Positions 10,726 through 19,859 of a DNA stretch of 64,000 nucleotides are shown piece by piece. Source of the DNA: Chrysophaeum taylorii (Eukaryota; Sar; Pelagophyceae; Pelagomonadales; Pelagomonadaceae). The translations under genes and the position numbers were made by a program. Position 1 is the first letter of the stretch, and every line of letters starts with the position of its first letter. Location of the stretch: contig JAQMWT010000167.1 in the NCBI GenBank assembly GCA_029834535.1, positions 62,001-126,000 on the forward strand, read 5' to 3'. The notes under the pieces are model-generated. The model made no database searches. It was not told the origin of the DNA and saw only the letters and a program-made list of their open reading frames with translations.

Positions 10726-12273
10726 ATATCTTCGTCCTACGAAGATACTCTCGTTACTCGTGATGATGAGGATGCACCTCCAAGTGACCCTGCTGCGCAC
10801 CAGGATGACGACGCACCGCCTTCCCCTGCCTTAGACACCGAACTCAAGTTCGATGTTCGGCGCAAACGGCACATTCCCGCTCATCCCATTCCTCGTAAGT
10901 CCCCTCGCACACGGATCCACCGAATATCTCAATGCCAAAGAACGTGCCAATCGCTTTCGCCGGGTGCATCACTGCCCCGACAACGTCGCTGCCAAGGCCC
11001 CCAACGTACTTGCTCGCCCTGGATTCTCTGCTTCTGACATACCATATCGCGACTTATGCACCGACTGCATCGCACACAACAAGCGCCACCCGCACAAGCA
11101 TTTCAATGCGACCAAGCCTTCTTTTGAGCAAACTCACAAAGCCGGTGAAGTCTGGGCGTGCGACGGCGGCTATGTGACCATCCCATCCGAATGGGGAGGC
11201 TTCACCCATATCATCGTCTTCAAGGAACTCATTTCGAAATTTCTCTTGGTGTACTTTACACGCACCACCAACGCCACGGAGTTCACTCAAGCTCTGGATT
11301 TTGTGTATGACTTCTGTCGTACACAACTCAACGTGCACATGCGCACCCTCTACTCCGATGCATTCAAGCCCTACTTTAGCCAGCACATTACCTCCCCGCA
11401 CCGCGTCGATAAGGGCATTCAACTCATTGCCTTCCCGCCGTACATGCACCATTTTAACTTTGAAGTTGAGTCCGCCATCGGCTTCATCGCCTCCGCCTCC
11501 TCAACTCGCCTTCGTTCTCTCCTTAATGCTCATTATCGTGGTGCCAAGATCGTGGAGCCCGCTATCATGTTCCCATGGGCGGTGATACACACCGTTCAAA
11601 GCTACAACCTTCTCCCGAACGCCACGCTCGAGCGCATTCATCATGCTATCCTGAGTCCGCAACAGCTACCCTACAACCAACTCAACACTCACCAACACGA
11701 TATGCTCAAGATTTTTGGCGCTGAATGTTACCTCCTATTGGAGCCCCATGGACACCACAAGTGGGAACCGTGCCGCCGCAAATATCTATATCTCTGTTGC
11801 GCGTTGGACATGCGTTGTTAGCTCGTCTTCTTCTCCCGCTGCGCACTGACTTACTTGCCCGCTACCCGCACGTCGATGGTTACTTCGCCCACGCCAAGTG
11901 CGCATCCAGCATCCCAGCTGCAACCTTTTTAACTGCTGATGGTTCACCTGCGTGCCCTATTCCTCAGCCCCTTTTATCTGCGTTCACTGAACACGCTGCT
12001 GCCTTCGGCACTTCTTCCTTACAATATGCGCTTACGTACCTGGCGCCGACCAGCTTTATTAATCACAGCTCATCCGAGTTTGGCGCTACTTCTGCATCTC
12101 TGGCTGACTTGGAGGAATACCTTCTGGTCTCAACAGAGTTTATCACCCAGGTCTTACGTACCGACCCTACTATCCATATCCAACTGGAATCTGCCCCTAC
12201 TACTCCTACTGACGCTGTTTCCGCTTATCCCGAAGTTGCGCACACTGCCTCGACCGCAACGTCGCTAAACTAT
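10726..12273 (+). pseudogene. copia-type integrase
   Basis: An acidic linker leads into a frame change near 10.87-10.93 kb, after which the integrase runs to a stop at 11821. An N-terminal HHCC-like zinc module is visible (VHHCP, then DLCTDC). The catalytic core has the first aspartate in WACDGGY, the second in LYSDAF and a glutamate in FEVESAI about 36 residues later, as expected for a D,D-35-E enzyme. The C-terminal part (ECYLLLEPHGHHKWEP) matches the copia integrase tail. The frame then shifts again near 11.8 kb into a linker leading to reverse transcriptase. It would insert the cDNA with the 5-bp duplication seen at the element ends. Confidence 0.8.
12250..12273 (+). other. candidate polyprotein cleavage site 3 (STATSLNY)
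   Basis: Located at the integrase/reverse transcriptase boundary, in the reverse transcriptase frame. Confidence 0.6.
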
Positions 12274-13956
12274 AATTCACCAGCCATTGTTGGTCCTGAC
12301 GAATATAAGGTCCAAGAAGCGGACGTTTCCATTGACGAATATAAACTTAAGTGCCTCCACGGTTTGTCGCCTGAAAACAGGCACGCCTACCTCAAGGCCA
12401 TCGCCAAGGAACTCCACGACATTATCCGCTTTGGCTGCTTCAAACTTTCCTTACCCGACGGTGTCTCTCGTCCTATTGACAGCAAGATGGTGCTGAAGAT
12501 TAAAACAGACTCTGCAGGCAAATACGTTACGCACAAGGCTCGCCTCGTACTACGTGGCTTCCTAGCATCTCTTGGCGCCGATTTCTTTGGTACCTTCAGC
12601 CCCATGGCCACCATGACCGCAATCCGGGTACTACTAGCTATTGCAGCATACAAGCAATTGCCTGTCTACCATGCAGACGTCCCGAACGCCTTCGTTCAGT
12701 CTGACATCGATGCCAAATGTCTAGTTCAGTTACCAGACGACATCAAGCTTATCGACCCCGATGACGCTAAGTACAAGGGCCGACGTCTACCGAAACTGCT
12801 GAAGTCACTATATGGACTTCGGCAATCACCATCTCTTTGGAACAAAGAGATAGACGGCTTCTTCCGTAGCCTTGGCTACAAACGCCTGCATTCGGACTCT
12901 TGCCTATATGCTCGAGTATCCGCACATGCTAAGTTCGTCGTATGCAGTCTGTCTGTAGACGACATTGTTATTGTGTCCAATGACGACCCTCTTCGTACTG
13001 AATTGCAGGATGCCCTCAACAAACGGTATGCTGTAGAGCAGTTTGAACCTGTCCATACCCTCCTTGGCAAGCTGGTGTTCATGCAAGTTGCCTGCAGACC
13101 TGACTTCTCGCAAGCCTTGGGCAGATGTTCACGTGGTATGCATGCACCCACGTATGCTCACGTCCAAATGCTAGAACACCTGCTCCGCTACCTCAAGAAG
13201 CCGGAAAACCGCTCACTTCGCCTCTGGTTCCATCCTAAAGGTAATGCCATTGAAGCTCACCTTCGCACTGTCTCCGCTAATCGAATTGATCTATCCACTG
13301 TGGTCGACTACCAACCGCTGGATGTATCTACTGGAGAGTTTGATCCCTTAGTTGCCATGGTTGACGCTGACAATGCCCCTTCCTTAGCACAGGAAGATAG
13401 GAAATCTACCACCGGGTTTGTCTTCTATCTTTTCAACTGCGTTATTGGTCGGAAAAGCAAACGTCAACCGATTGTCTCCTGCTCAACTCACGAAGCTGAG
13501 TTGATTGCCCTCAGTATTTGTGCTGATGAAGCTGTTTGGCTACGCAAGCTGCTGTTGGAACTCTCCTTTGTCGTCAACCCCACCTTCTACGTCAATAATG
13601 CTAATGGTGAGAACACCGCTGACCCTGTTGACTTCGATGACAATGACAACCCAATTGCTGAAGATATGCGCTTCATCAGAAGCCTACCTCTTTTGTCTGA
13701 CAATGCTGCCGCTGTTCACACCTCTAATAACCCAGATGGGTCCTCTCGATCCAATGCACTGTCGACCAGATGGTTTAAAATCCGTGAGTACATCTCGCTA
13801 CAGAAAATACGAGTCCATCATGTTCCCGGCAAGCTGAACGTGGCGGATGGTTTTACAAAGCCACTTGCTGCTGAGTTCTCCACCTTTCGCTCTCTACTCG
13901 GTATGCATCATGCCTCTGACGACAATCCTTTACAGGATTGAAGATGCCTAACCCTA
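12274..13956 (+). pseudogene. copia reverse transcriptase and RNase H
   Basis: The RVT_2 signature is clear: HADVPNAFVQSDID (first catalytic aspartate), SLYGLRQSPSLWN, then SVDDIVIV where copia normally has YVDD. Shortly after (FEPVHTLLG), about 80 residues of the usual thumb/connection are missing and the frame jumps straight to KLVFMQVACRPDF, an in-frame internal deletion. RNase H follows with AMVDADNA, the KSTTGFVF segment, STHEAELIAL, SDNAAAVH and the terminal NVADGFTKPL motif. The ORF stops at TGA 13939-13941, but the same frame continues through the fourth SLNY-type site. Because of the YVDD change and the deletion this copy is probably inactive. Confidence 0.85.
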
Positions 13957-13980
13957 GTGACCGCAACGTCGTTAAACTAG
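13957..13980 (+). other. candidate polyprotein cleavage site 4 (VTATSLN, last codon now TAG)
   Basis: Found downstream of the RNase H stop in the same frame. The tyrosine codon of the other sites is TAG here. Its survival suggests the ancestral polyprotein read past RNase H. Confidence 0.5.
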
Positions 13981-15288
13981 CAAACTAGCCCTGACCCTTC
14001 CTTCTTTTGCCACAATTTTTTGTACGTGTCGTGTGAGTGTCGCTCATGTCTTTTTCTTGGCACTCCCGTGGCCGTGGCCGTGGCATCTCTCCAGTCGTTC
14101 GAAGGACAATTCCACGCTCGCTTTCCACGGCCGAGCCTTCTCCCAAGTTGTCTCAAAAGCGACAACCCATAACCACTGTCACTCCTGCTACCTCCCAGGC
14201 TGCTACTGTCTCACCGACACCAGCTGAACATATTTTACTACAATCCCTAACACTCCAGGATGGCCTCAACATGGATTTTGCCCTGATTGAACGAGGACTC
14301 TCTCTCTCTGAGAACTTCCGTACTCCTGCTACTCCCTTTCTCTCTTCTTTTATGCGAGCGGAAATCTCTACGGCACTCAACTCGATCTATGAATCTGCGG
14401 ACTTCTCACTGTTTGTGGAACTAACAACATTCATATCCATGCGCCTACCCATTACTACATTTTGGGAAGCTGCTCCTGCTATTGCTTCTATTGGCTGCTA
14501 CAGAGGCCCCAAACGTGAACGTTTCATTCTGTCATCCTACTGTACGCAATGCCTCAACGATTTGGGGCAACCTACATTTCTTGCCTCCACTACATATAAT
14601 TCGAAGTCACAAGCACCTAGTGAACCCCCCACTGAAGTGCTGAGTCACCTCAACACAGATGACCTCAAGAAGAATGGTCACATTCCCATCTCAACTATCA
14701 CCATTAACATTTGTTGCGCTTGTCACAACACCGATCAGGTGCCCATACAACCTATCGTATGTGCACGTAATGCTACTTCCTTCCAACCCCCCTGTGATGG
14801 GTGCTCAGCTGGTCATATACGCGCAACCATCATACGCACGTATCATTTGCCAAGGGAGCTACATACTCTCTTGACTAGCAGTCTAACGCAATATCCGTCA
14901 CTTGCTCATTTAGTCTTATCAATAACCGATGCAGCCACATACTCCACCACTCAACTGCCATTCGCACTGGATCTTCGGCTTATTACTCAGATACACCTGG
15001 AGCATCTTAACTTTCTTGTAACTGTCGTGCGAACCCAGGCTCGTAAAACTCAGGCTATGTTCAAACCCACCAAATATCATCATGTGATTAATACTTTTGT
15101 CCAATCGTGGGCACAACACCTTTGACGACTACGTATCATCCTCAGATGATACAAAGCCGCCATCACTCTTGGATGTAATGTTCGGCCCCACCTATACTCT
15201 GGCAGAACATCAAGACTTTCTGCAATTTCTAAACACAAAATACCCCCTACTTGCACAGCATGTGTTGACCGAAACGTCATTAAACTAC
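13981..15288 (+). pseudogene. accessory 3' region: cysteine-rich, putative zinc-binding protein
   Basis: After a frame change near 14.0 kb a 350-residue frame runs to 15125 and then shifts once more near 15.1 kb, ending at the fifth SLNY-type site. A basic Arg-Gly-rich start (HSRGRGRGIS) is followed by cysteine pairs YCTQC, CCAC and PPCDGC with neighbouring histidines, consistent with one or two zinc-binding modules. No transmembrane helix or signal peptide is present, so it is not envelope-like. I do not recognise the family. Copia elements normally end at RNase H, so this region is an addition. Confidence 0.55.
15265..15288 (+). other. candidate polyprotein cleavage site 5 (LTETSLNY)
   Basis: Lies between the cysteine-rich protein and the coiled-coil protein, in frame with both sides after the shift near 15.1 kb. 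Confidence 0.6.
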
Positions 15289-16029
15289 TCACTCCCCACA
15301 TCAGAATCTACTCTGGAAATGTCTTCGCCATCGACACACCCTGCTCCTTCTGCCTCGCCTGATGATGTCGATGCCTTGCGTCAACAAGTCGAGCAACTCC
15401 AGGAAACTCTTCGCCTACATATTCGCAAGGTCAACACCCTCAGCGCTGAGAATCTATCTCTGCGCACAGATCTGCAGGCTGCCATTGCTTCAATTACCTC
15501 CCTGGAGAACCGGCTCTTTCCTCCTACAGCCAATGCACACGTGTTGCTCGTAACACTGTTCAAGATCACAGAGCTACTGTCTCGCTTAACTCTTACAGCT
15601 CATGACCAATATGCCGCCAACCATTCCTCCCCGGACGATCACCTCCATCGTCTGCGTGATAATTTGCTCTCGTGTATTCAAAGCATCCCCTTCGCATGTG
15701 AATAGGAAGATTCTTCTATCTTCTCGGATCCGTTCGCTGAGTCCAACTTCTTGGAAAATCAACTGGACACCCTAAAACTTGACTCACTAGTGCCATCCCT
15801 ACTGAATGCTTTACTTGCACTCACGTTTCGTATGGTACCACACCATTCTGCTATTGGTGTTCACCACCTGACAGCAGAAGCTGACGAAGAAGATACCGAT
15901 ACCCTCGAACCAGTAACGATGCCCACCACCTCAGATAGCCGCAACACACTGTCTGTTGTACCTGTGTTTCGTAATGCTCTGTTTAAAAGCGTCAAGTCGA
16001 CTCTCAACTCCACCAAGTTCAAGTCCTAA
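15289..16029 (+). pseudogene. accessory 3' region: coiled-coil protein
   Basis: In one frame from the fifth SLNY site to TAA 16027-16029, interrupted by a single TAG at 15703-15705 that is one C-to-T step from CAG. Residues encoded by about 15370-15520 form a leucine-heptad coiled coil (ALRQQVEQLQETL, then LRTDLQAAIASI). The remainder is acidic and serine-rich. No known domain was recognised. A structural or oligomerising partner for the element's particle is possible but is inference. Confidence 0.5.
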
Positions 16030-16184
16030 GCCCTAAGACACCCTACTATGCTCTTGATGCTTCTTATGTGACCTCTGCGACCATCAAGACTGTATGCTCC
16101 TTCCCTTTTTTTGTTTTCTCCTGTTTTCATCATCATCTTTCTCAAGATATACTCTTCAGTCGCACCTTGCGCTTAAGACATCTC

Positions 16185-16191
16185 GAGGGGG
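16185..16191 (+). other. polypurine tract
   Basis: GAGGGGG immediately precedes the 3' LTR, the expected site for plus-strand priming. Confidence 0.8.
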
Positions 16192-16835
16192 TGCAGAGAA
16201 ATCTGCTGTCTCTTACCCTTATCCGTCCGTTGAGAACGTGATCTCTTCCTTACCCTCCTTCTTCCCGGCCGTCCCGGAGTGAGACGGTGCCTGCTCGCCT
16301 CCCTGGCTGGCCGGTTAGCACCCGGAAAGTCCGCGCTGGGATGGGGTTCGCTCGGTTGGGCAGAACGCGACGGACAGGTCGATTGTTCGTGGACCAACAC
16401 GTCCGCGGCCTGCGACGCTTTCGCACGACCTCGCACAAGACCGCGCGCAGTGGCGGTCCACCATCAACAAGTCCGTCCTCGTCCCTCGCCTCTGCCCCAA
16501 CTGCGTGATTTTCCTCTGTGATACCGTACCGGCTCCTGCCGGTCCGGCCTGGCTCCCATGCTCGGGAGAGGTCTGAAGTTAGTTAGTTAGTTCCTTTCTA
16601 CACAATCAAATAGTCCTCTGATTTGTGCCTACGCTCATCATCATGGTCTAGCGCGTCCCGAGGTATGTAGCACTATACACTTTACCTTTCTCGTGTAGTT
16701 CTAGATGCCGCCTGTCGTGTTCTGAGGATATAGGGAACATACCTTTTCATTCCCCGAATTAAATACTTCCAGGCGTTCATGATGAGACGGGATGGTTTCC
16801 CAGGTGACTTACCACTGCCTGCTAAATGCTCTGCA
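16192..16835 (+). repeat. 3' LTR (contains a nested retroposon)
   Basis: A 644-bp copy of the LTR. Subtracting the nested insertion (325 bp plus a 4-bp duplication) gives 315 bp, exactly the repaired 5' LTR length. It is followed by the target duplication AATTT. Confidence 0.95.
16266..16590 (+). mobile_element. LINE 3' end or SINE/LINE chimera with (TTAG)n tail
   Basis: A 325-bp insertion in the 3' LTR with target duplication TTCC (16262-16265 and 16591-16594). Its last 75 bp or so and the (TTAG)n tail match the SINE family at 4536 and 7045. Upstream, one frame reads HDLAQDRAQWRSTINK, like the extreme C-terminus of LINE ORF2 proteins. The insertion could therefore be a 5'-truncated copy of the autonomous LINE whose 3' end the SINE borrows. 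Near its start it also shares CGCCTCCCTGG with the fragment at 61559, which would favour a composite. Confidence 0.65.
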
Positions 16836-16916
16836 AATTTCGAGTAGTTTGTAACCCAAATAATTAAAGCATGCACGCCCTTTCACCGGCAACCGGACGT
16901 TGTCGTCGACAATACG

Positions 16917-17222
16917 ATGTCTAAGACGGGACAGTGGACCATCGTCATTTCGAGGAACGTGCTTATCAACGCTGGCGATATGCCTATAGATTTTGGCGAC
17001 GTGGACTTGGCATTTGTGGTGCGCATCTGCAGCCGCAATACTTTGAGAGAGTACCGGCAGACACGCCGCCGAGAGCGCCGTTTTCTTAACACCATATTGC
17101 GCCAGGGCATGGTCTTGTCGTCATTAACGTCGCGTGACGATACCTCGGATGAAGAAGAGCTGCGCAGCGGTTCTCACCGCCCCCTCGCATTTTCCCCAGT
17201 CGGCAGGGAAAATAAACAATGA
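16917..17222 (+). CDS. small ORF, hypothetical protein
   Basis: A 101-residue ATG-initiated frame with a hydrophobic first half and an Arg-rich second half (TLREYRQTRRRERRF). It sits between the retrotransposon and a (TTAG)n tract at 17226-17242. The following TTAG tail makes it possible that this is the 3' end of another retroposon rather than a gene. No family recognised. Confidence 0.2.
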   Translation: MSKTGQWTIVISRNVLINAGDMPIDFGDVDLAFVVRICSRNTLREYRQTRRRERRFLNTILRQGMVLSSLTSRDDTSDEEELRSGSHRPLAFSPVGRENKQ

Positions 17223-17225
17223 AAA

Positions 17226-17481
17226 GTTAGTTAGTTAGTTAGAAAAGCCTGCCCGGCGGCTAGGTGCCGAAACCGATTAGGCCTCGGGGCACCTGCATCA
17301 GCTAGGTACCGCCCACTGGGACCTGTGACACATAGGCCGTGTTTCCGACCCCCCCTTTGCCCTTCAGGCACCAATCTCGTCTCCGCACAAACCCGTACGG
17401 ACCTGCATCCTCACTTTCGCACCCCCCAGCATCCGTCACCTCTTCCTAACCCTTAAATAGAAGTCGGCGAAGCCGAAGAAG
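17226..17481. other. (TTAG)n tract and repeat-derived GlyRS upstream region
   Basis: 17226-17242 is (TTAG)4, as in the SINE tails. From about 17270 to 17440 the sequence shares ordered blocks (GGCCTCGGGGCAC, TTCAGGCACC, TCCGCACA, TTCGCAC) with 49137-49260, the region upstream of the CLPTM1 gene. Either a dispersed repeat or a shared promoter-proximal element. Confidence 0.4.
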
Positions 17482-19704
17482 ATGTCCACGAGCATCCTGA
17501 AGGGTCCGTTCCACTTCGCGTCGACGGCCAAGTATAGTGTGATCGACCTCGGCGGTCCGCCGGGAGGTCCAGGGAGTGCCGGCAGTCCACCCGCATCGAT
17601 GGCGCCCCCTCCGGCAAGTGGCGGCGACGACGTGGACGGTGCCGCGTTGGCGGCGGCCGTGACGCGACAGGCATCCAAGGTGAAGGAGTTGAAGAAGGCG
17701 GGGGCGTCGGGGGAGGAGATCGCGGCGGCCGTGGGTGAGCTCGAGGGCATGCGGGCGCGGCTGGCGACGACGAGCATCGAGGCTGACGTCAAGCACGATC
17801 TCAACCGACGGGTGTTTGACGAGACGATTTTGCGGCGAATGTTTGTAGTGCCTGCGTTCGAGATTCACGGGGGGGTGTCGGGGTTGTTCGACCTCGGGCC
17901 GCCAGGGTCGGCGCTCAAGGCGAATCTGGTGGACGCGTGGCGGCGGCACTTTGTGCTCGAAGAGAAGATGCTCGAAATGGAGTGCACGTGCCTGACGCCC
18001 GAGGCTGTCCTCAAGACGTCGGGCCACGTCGACCGCTTCACCGATTTGATGGTGAAAGACGTCGTCACGGGGGACTGCTACCGCGCCGACAAGCTGCTGG
18101 AGGACGTTATCGACGACTTTCTCGAGCAGAACCCCGGGTGCGCGGACGCCGACGAGCACCGTCGCGTCCAACGCCAGGCGGACGCGTACGCTGCCGACGA
18201 GCTCGACGACTTGCTCCGCAACAAGTACAAAGTCAAGGCGCCGCAGACGGGCAACGAACTGACAAAGCCGTTCGCGTTCAACTTGATGTTCGGGACGAAG
18301 ATCGGGCCATCGGGCACGAGCGTCGGGTACCTGCGTCCCGAAACGGCGCAGGGACTCTTCGTCAATTTCCGTCGCCTGCTAGACTACAACAACGGCAAGG
18401 TGCCGTTCGCGGCGGCGCAGATCGGCCTCGGCTTCCGCAACGAGATCGCCCCGAAGAACGGACTGTTGCGCGTGCGCGAGTTCACCATGGCGGAGATAGA
18501 GCACTTCGTCGACCCTCGCGACAAGAAGCACCACAAGTTCGCAAACGTGAAAGACGTCGAGCTCGCGCTCTTCGACCGCGACTCCCAGCTCTCGACCGGC
18601 AAGACCAACACACTCACCGCCGCGCGAGCCGTCACCGACGGCGTCGTCGACAACGAGACCCTCTGTTACTTCATGGCGCGGACGCAGCTCTACATGATCT
18701 CGATAGGCATGGACCCGTTCAAGCTGCGCTTCCGCCAACACTTGACGACGGAGATGGCGCACTACGCCGCCGACTGCTGGGATCTCGAGATCCTGACGGC
18801 CTACGGCTGGGTCGAGTGCGTGGGCCACGCCGATCGCGCGTGCTACGATCTCGACGTCCACAGCAAGGCGACCAAGGTCGACCACGTCGCCTACAAGTTG
18901 CTCGACGAGGCCAAGGTACTCGAGTCGGTCGCGCTCGAGCCGAACAAGAAGATCATCGGCACCACCTTCAAGCAGGACCAGGCCAAGGTCATCGACCTCA
19001 TCCAGCAAGCGGACCCCGAGGATATCGCCTCCCGCGAGTTCCCTATCCAGCTGGGCGATTATACGCTCACCAAGGACATGGTCAGCTGGAAGCGAGTCAA
19101 GAAGCGCGTCGAGAGCGAGAAGTTCACGCCCTCGGTCGTCGAGCCCTCCTTCGGCATCGGCCGCGTCCTCCACGCGCTTCTCGAGCACTCCTTCTGCCAG
19201 CGCGAAGGCGACGAGCAGCGCATCGTCATGCGCTTCCCGGCCAACGTCGCGCCCATCAAGTGCGCCGTCTTCAACCTCCAGACCAACCCGCGCTTTATTC
19301 CCATCGTTAAAAGCATTGAGGACCGCCTCACGGCCGCCTCTATCGCCAACAAGACCGACATCTCGGGCGTCTCGGTCGGCCGGCGCTACGCGCGCGCAGA
19401 CGAGCTCGGCACGCCCTTTGGCATCACAGTCGACTTTACGACGCTCGAGGACGACACCGTCACGCTTCGCGAGCGAGACTCCATGGCCCAAGTTAGAGTC
19501 CCCATTGACGACCTCTGCGCGCTGCTGACGACGCTCATCATGCCTACGCCCTGGGCCGACGCGACGGCCCACCTCCCGCCGGAGGCCAAAGACGACGCTC
19601 CGGCTGCTGCCGCCGCGACGGACGGTGGGACTCTTGTCTTCGAAAAGACGTCGCGAGCCACCTTCTCCCGCCCTGCTCAATTCGCCGCCGCCGCCGCGGC
19701 GTAG
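17482..19704 (+). CDS. glycyl-tRNA synthetase, eukaryotic type
   Basis: 740-residue single-exon class II aminoacyl-tRNA synthetase charging tRNA-Gly. A proline/glycine-rich start is followed by a WHEP-like helical hairpin (about residues 45-95: AAAVTRQASKVKELKKAG then EEIAAAVGELEGM). The alpha2-type GlyRS core begins near residue 110 (RRVFDETILRRMFV). It contains GYLRPETAQGLFVNF, motif 2 (GFRNEIAPKNGLLRVREF) and motif 3 (PSFGIGRVLHALLEHSF). The anticodon-binding domain follows from about residue 590 (ANVAPIKCAVFNLQ). The C-terminus ends in an alanine run. The start has no typical organelle presequence, but one gene could serve two compartments through alternative starts. Its stop lies 155 bp from the convergent NAA20 gene. 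Confidence 0.95.
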   Translation: MSTSILKGPFHFASTAKYSVIDLGGPPGGPGSAGSPPASMAPPPASGGDDVDGAALAAAVTRQASKVKELKKAGASGEEIAAAVGELEGMRARLATTSIEADVKHDLNRRVFDETILRRMFVVPAFEIHGGVSGLFDLGPPGSALKANLVDAWRRHFVLEEKMLEMECTCLTPEAVLKTSGHVDRFTDLMVKDVVTGDCYRADKLLEDVIDDFLEQNPGCADADEHRRVQRQADAYAADELDDLLRNKYKVKAPQTGNELTKPFAFNLMFGTKIGPSGTSVGYLRPETAQGLFVNFRRLLDYNNGKVPFAAAQIGLGFRNEIAPKNGLLRVREFTMAEIEHFVDPRDKKHHKFANVKDVELALFDRDSQLSTGKTNTLTAARAVTDGVVDNETLCYFMARTQLYMISIGMDPFKLRFRQHLTTEMAHYAADCWDLEILTAYGWVECVGHADRACYDLDVHSKATKVDHVAYKLLDEAKVLESVALEPNKKIIGTTFKQDQAKVIDLIQQADPEDIASREFPIQLGDYTLTKDMVSWKRVKKRVESEKFTPSVVEPSFGIGRVLHALLEHSFCQREGDEQRIVMRFPANVAPIKCAVFNLQTNPRFIPIVKSIEDRLTAASIANKTDISGVSVGRRYARADELGTPFGITVDFTTLEDDTVTLRERDSMAQVRVPIDDLCALLTTLIMPTPWADATAHLPPEAKDDAPAAAAATDGGTLVFEKTSRATFSRPAQFAAAAAA

Positions 19705-19859
19705 CATGCCGCGTACACGACCGTGTGGTGCGCCGTGGCTTGTTATATTTATTCGAAGAAAATTCTTCTTCTGTCGCTGTAGTTTGGGGGCGAACGTGTT
19801 GTGTGTCGGCGTCTCGAGCTCATTGTGGCGGGCGATTGGTCAATATGCCCCCATTCGCA

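Larger units (their letters stand above)
4903..16835 (+). mobile_element. Ty1/copia-type LTR retrotransposon with DNA methyltransferase domain
   Basis: An 11.9-kb element bounded by direct LTRs that start TGCAGAG and end CTCTGCA. It is flanked by the 5-bp target duplication AATTT (4898-4902 and 16836-16840). Order: LTR, PBS, Gag, retropepsin-like protease, C5 cytosine methyltransferase, integrase, reverse transcriptase/RNase H, zinc-binding protein, coiled-coil protein, PPT, LTR. Integrase before RT and the RVT_2-type RT place it in the copia superfamily. After removing nested insertions the LTRs differ at 5 of about 315 positions, all transitions, so the insertion is fairly young. The coding region has in-frame stops near 6514, 6547, 13939, 13978 and 15703 and frame changes near 8.8, 10.9, 11.8, 14.0 and 15.1 kb. 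This copy is therefore not autonomous unless some of these are recoding sites or sequence errors. Confidence 0.95.

Noticed and set aside
8067-15288. The recurrent ACCGAAnCGTCGTTAAACTA-like DNA as a protein-binding or recombination site
   Set aside because: All copies are in coding frame, at domain borders, and differ mainly at silent positions, which favours a peptide signal.
13981-16029. Envelope gene of a retrovirus-like element
   Set aside because: No signal peptide, no transmembrane helix and no furin-like site were seen.
17226-17242. (TTAG)n as telomeric repeat
   Set aside because: It lacks the extra G residues of telomere repeats and occurs as 3' tails of retroposons with target duplications.
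18379-19707. 442-codon minus-strand ORF
   Set aside because: Antisense shadow of glycyl-tRNA synthetase.
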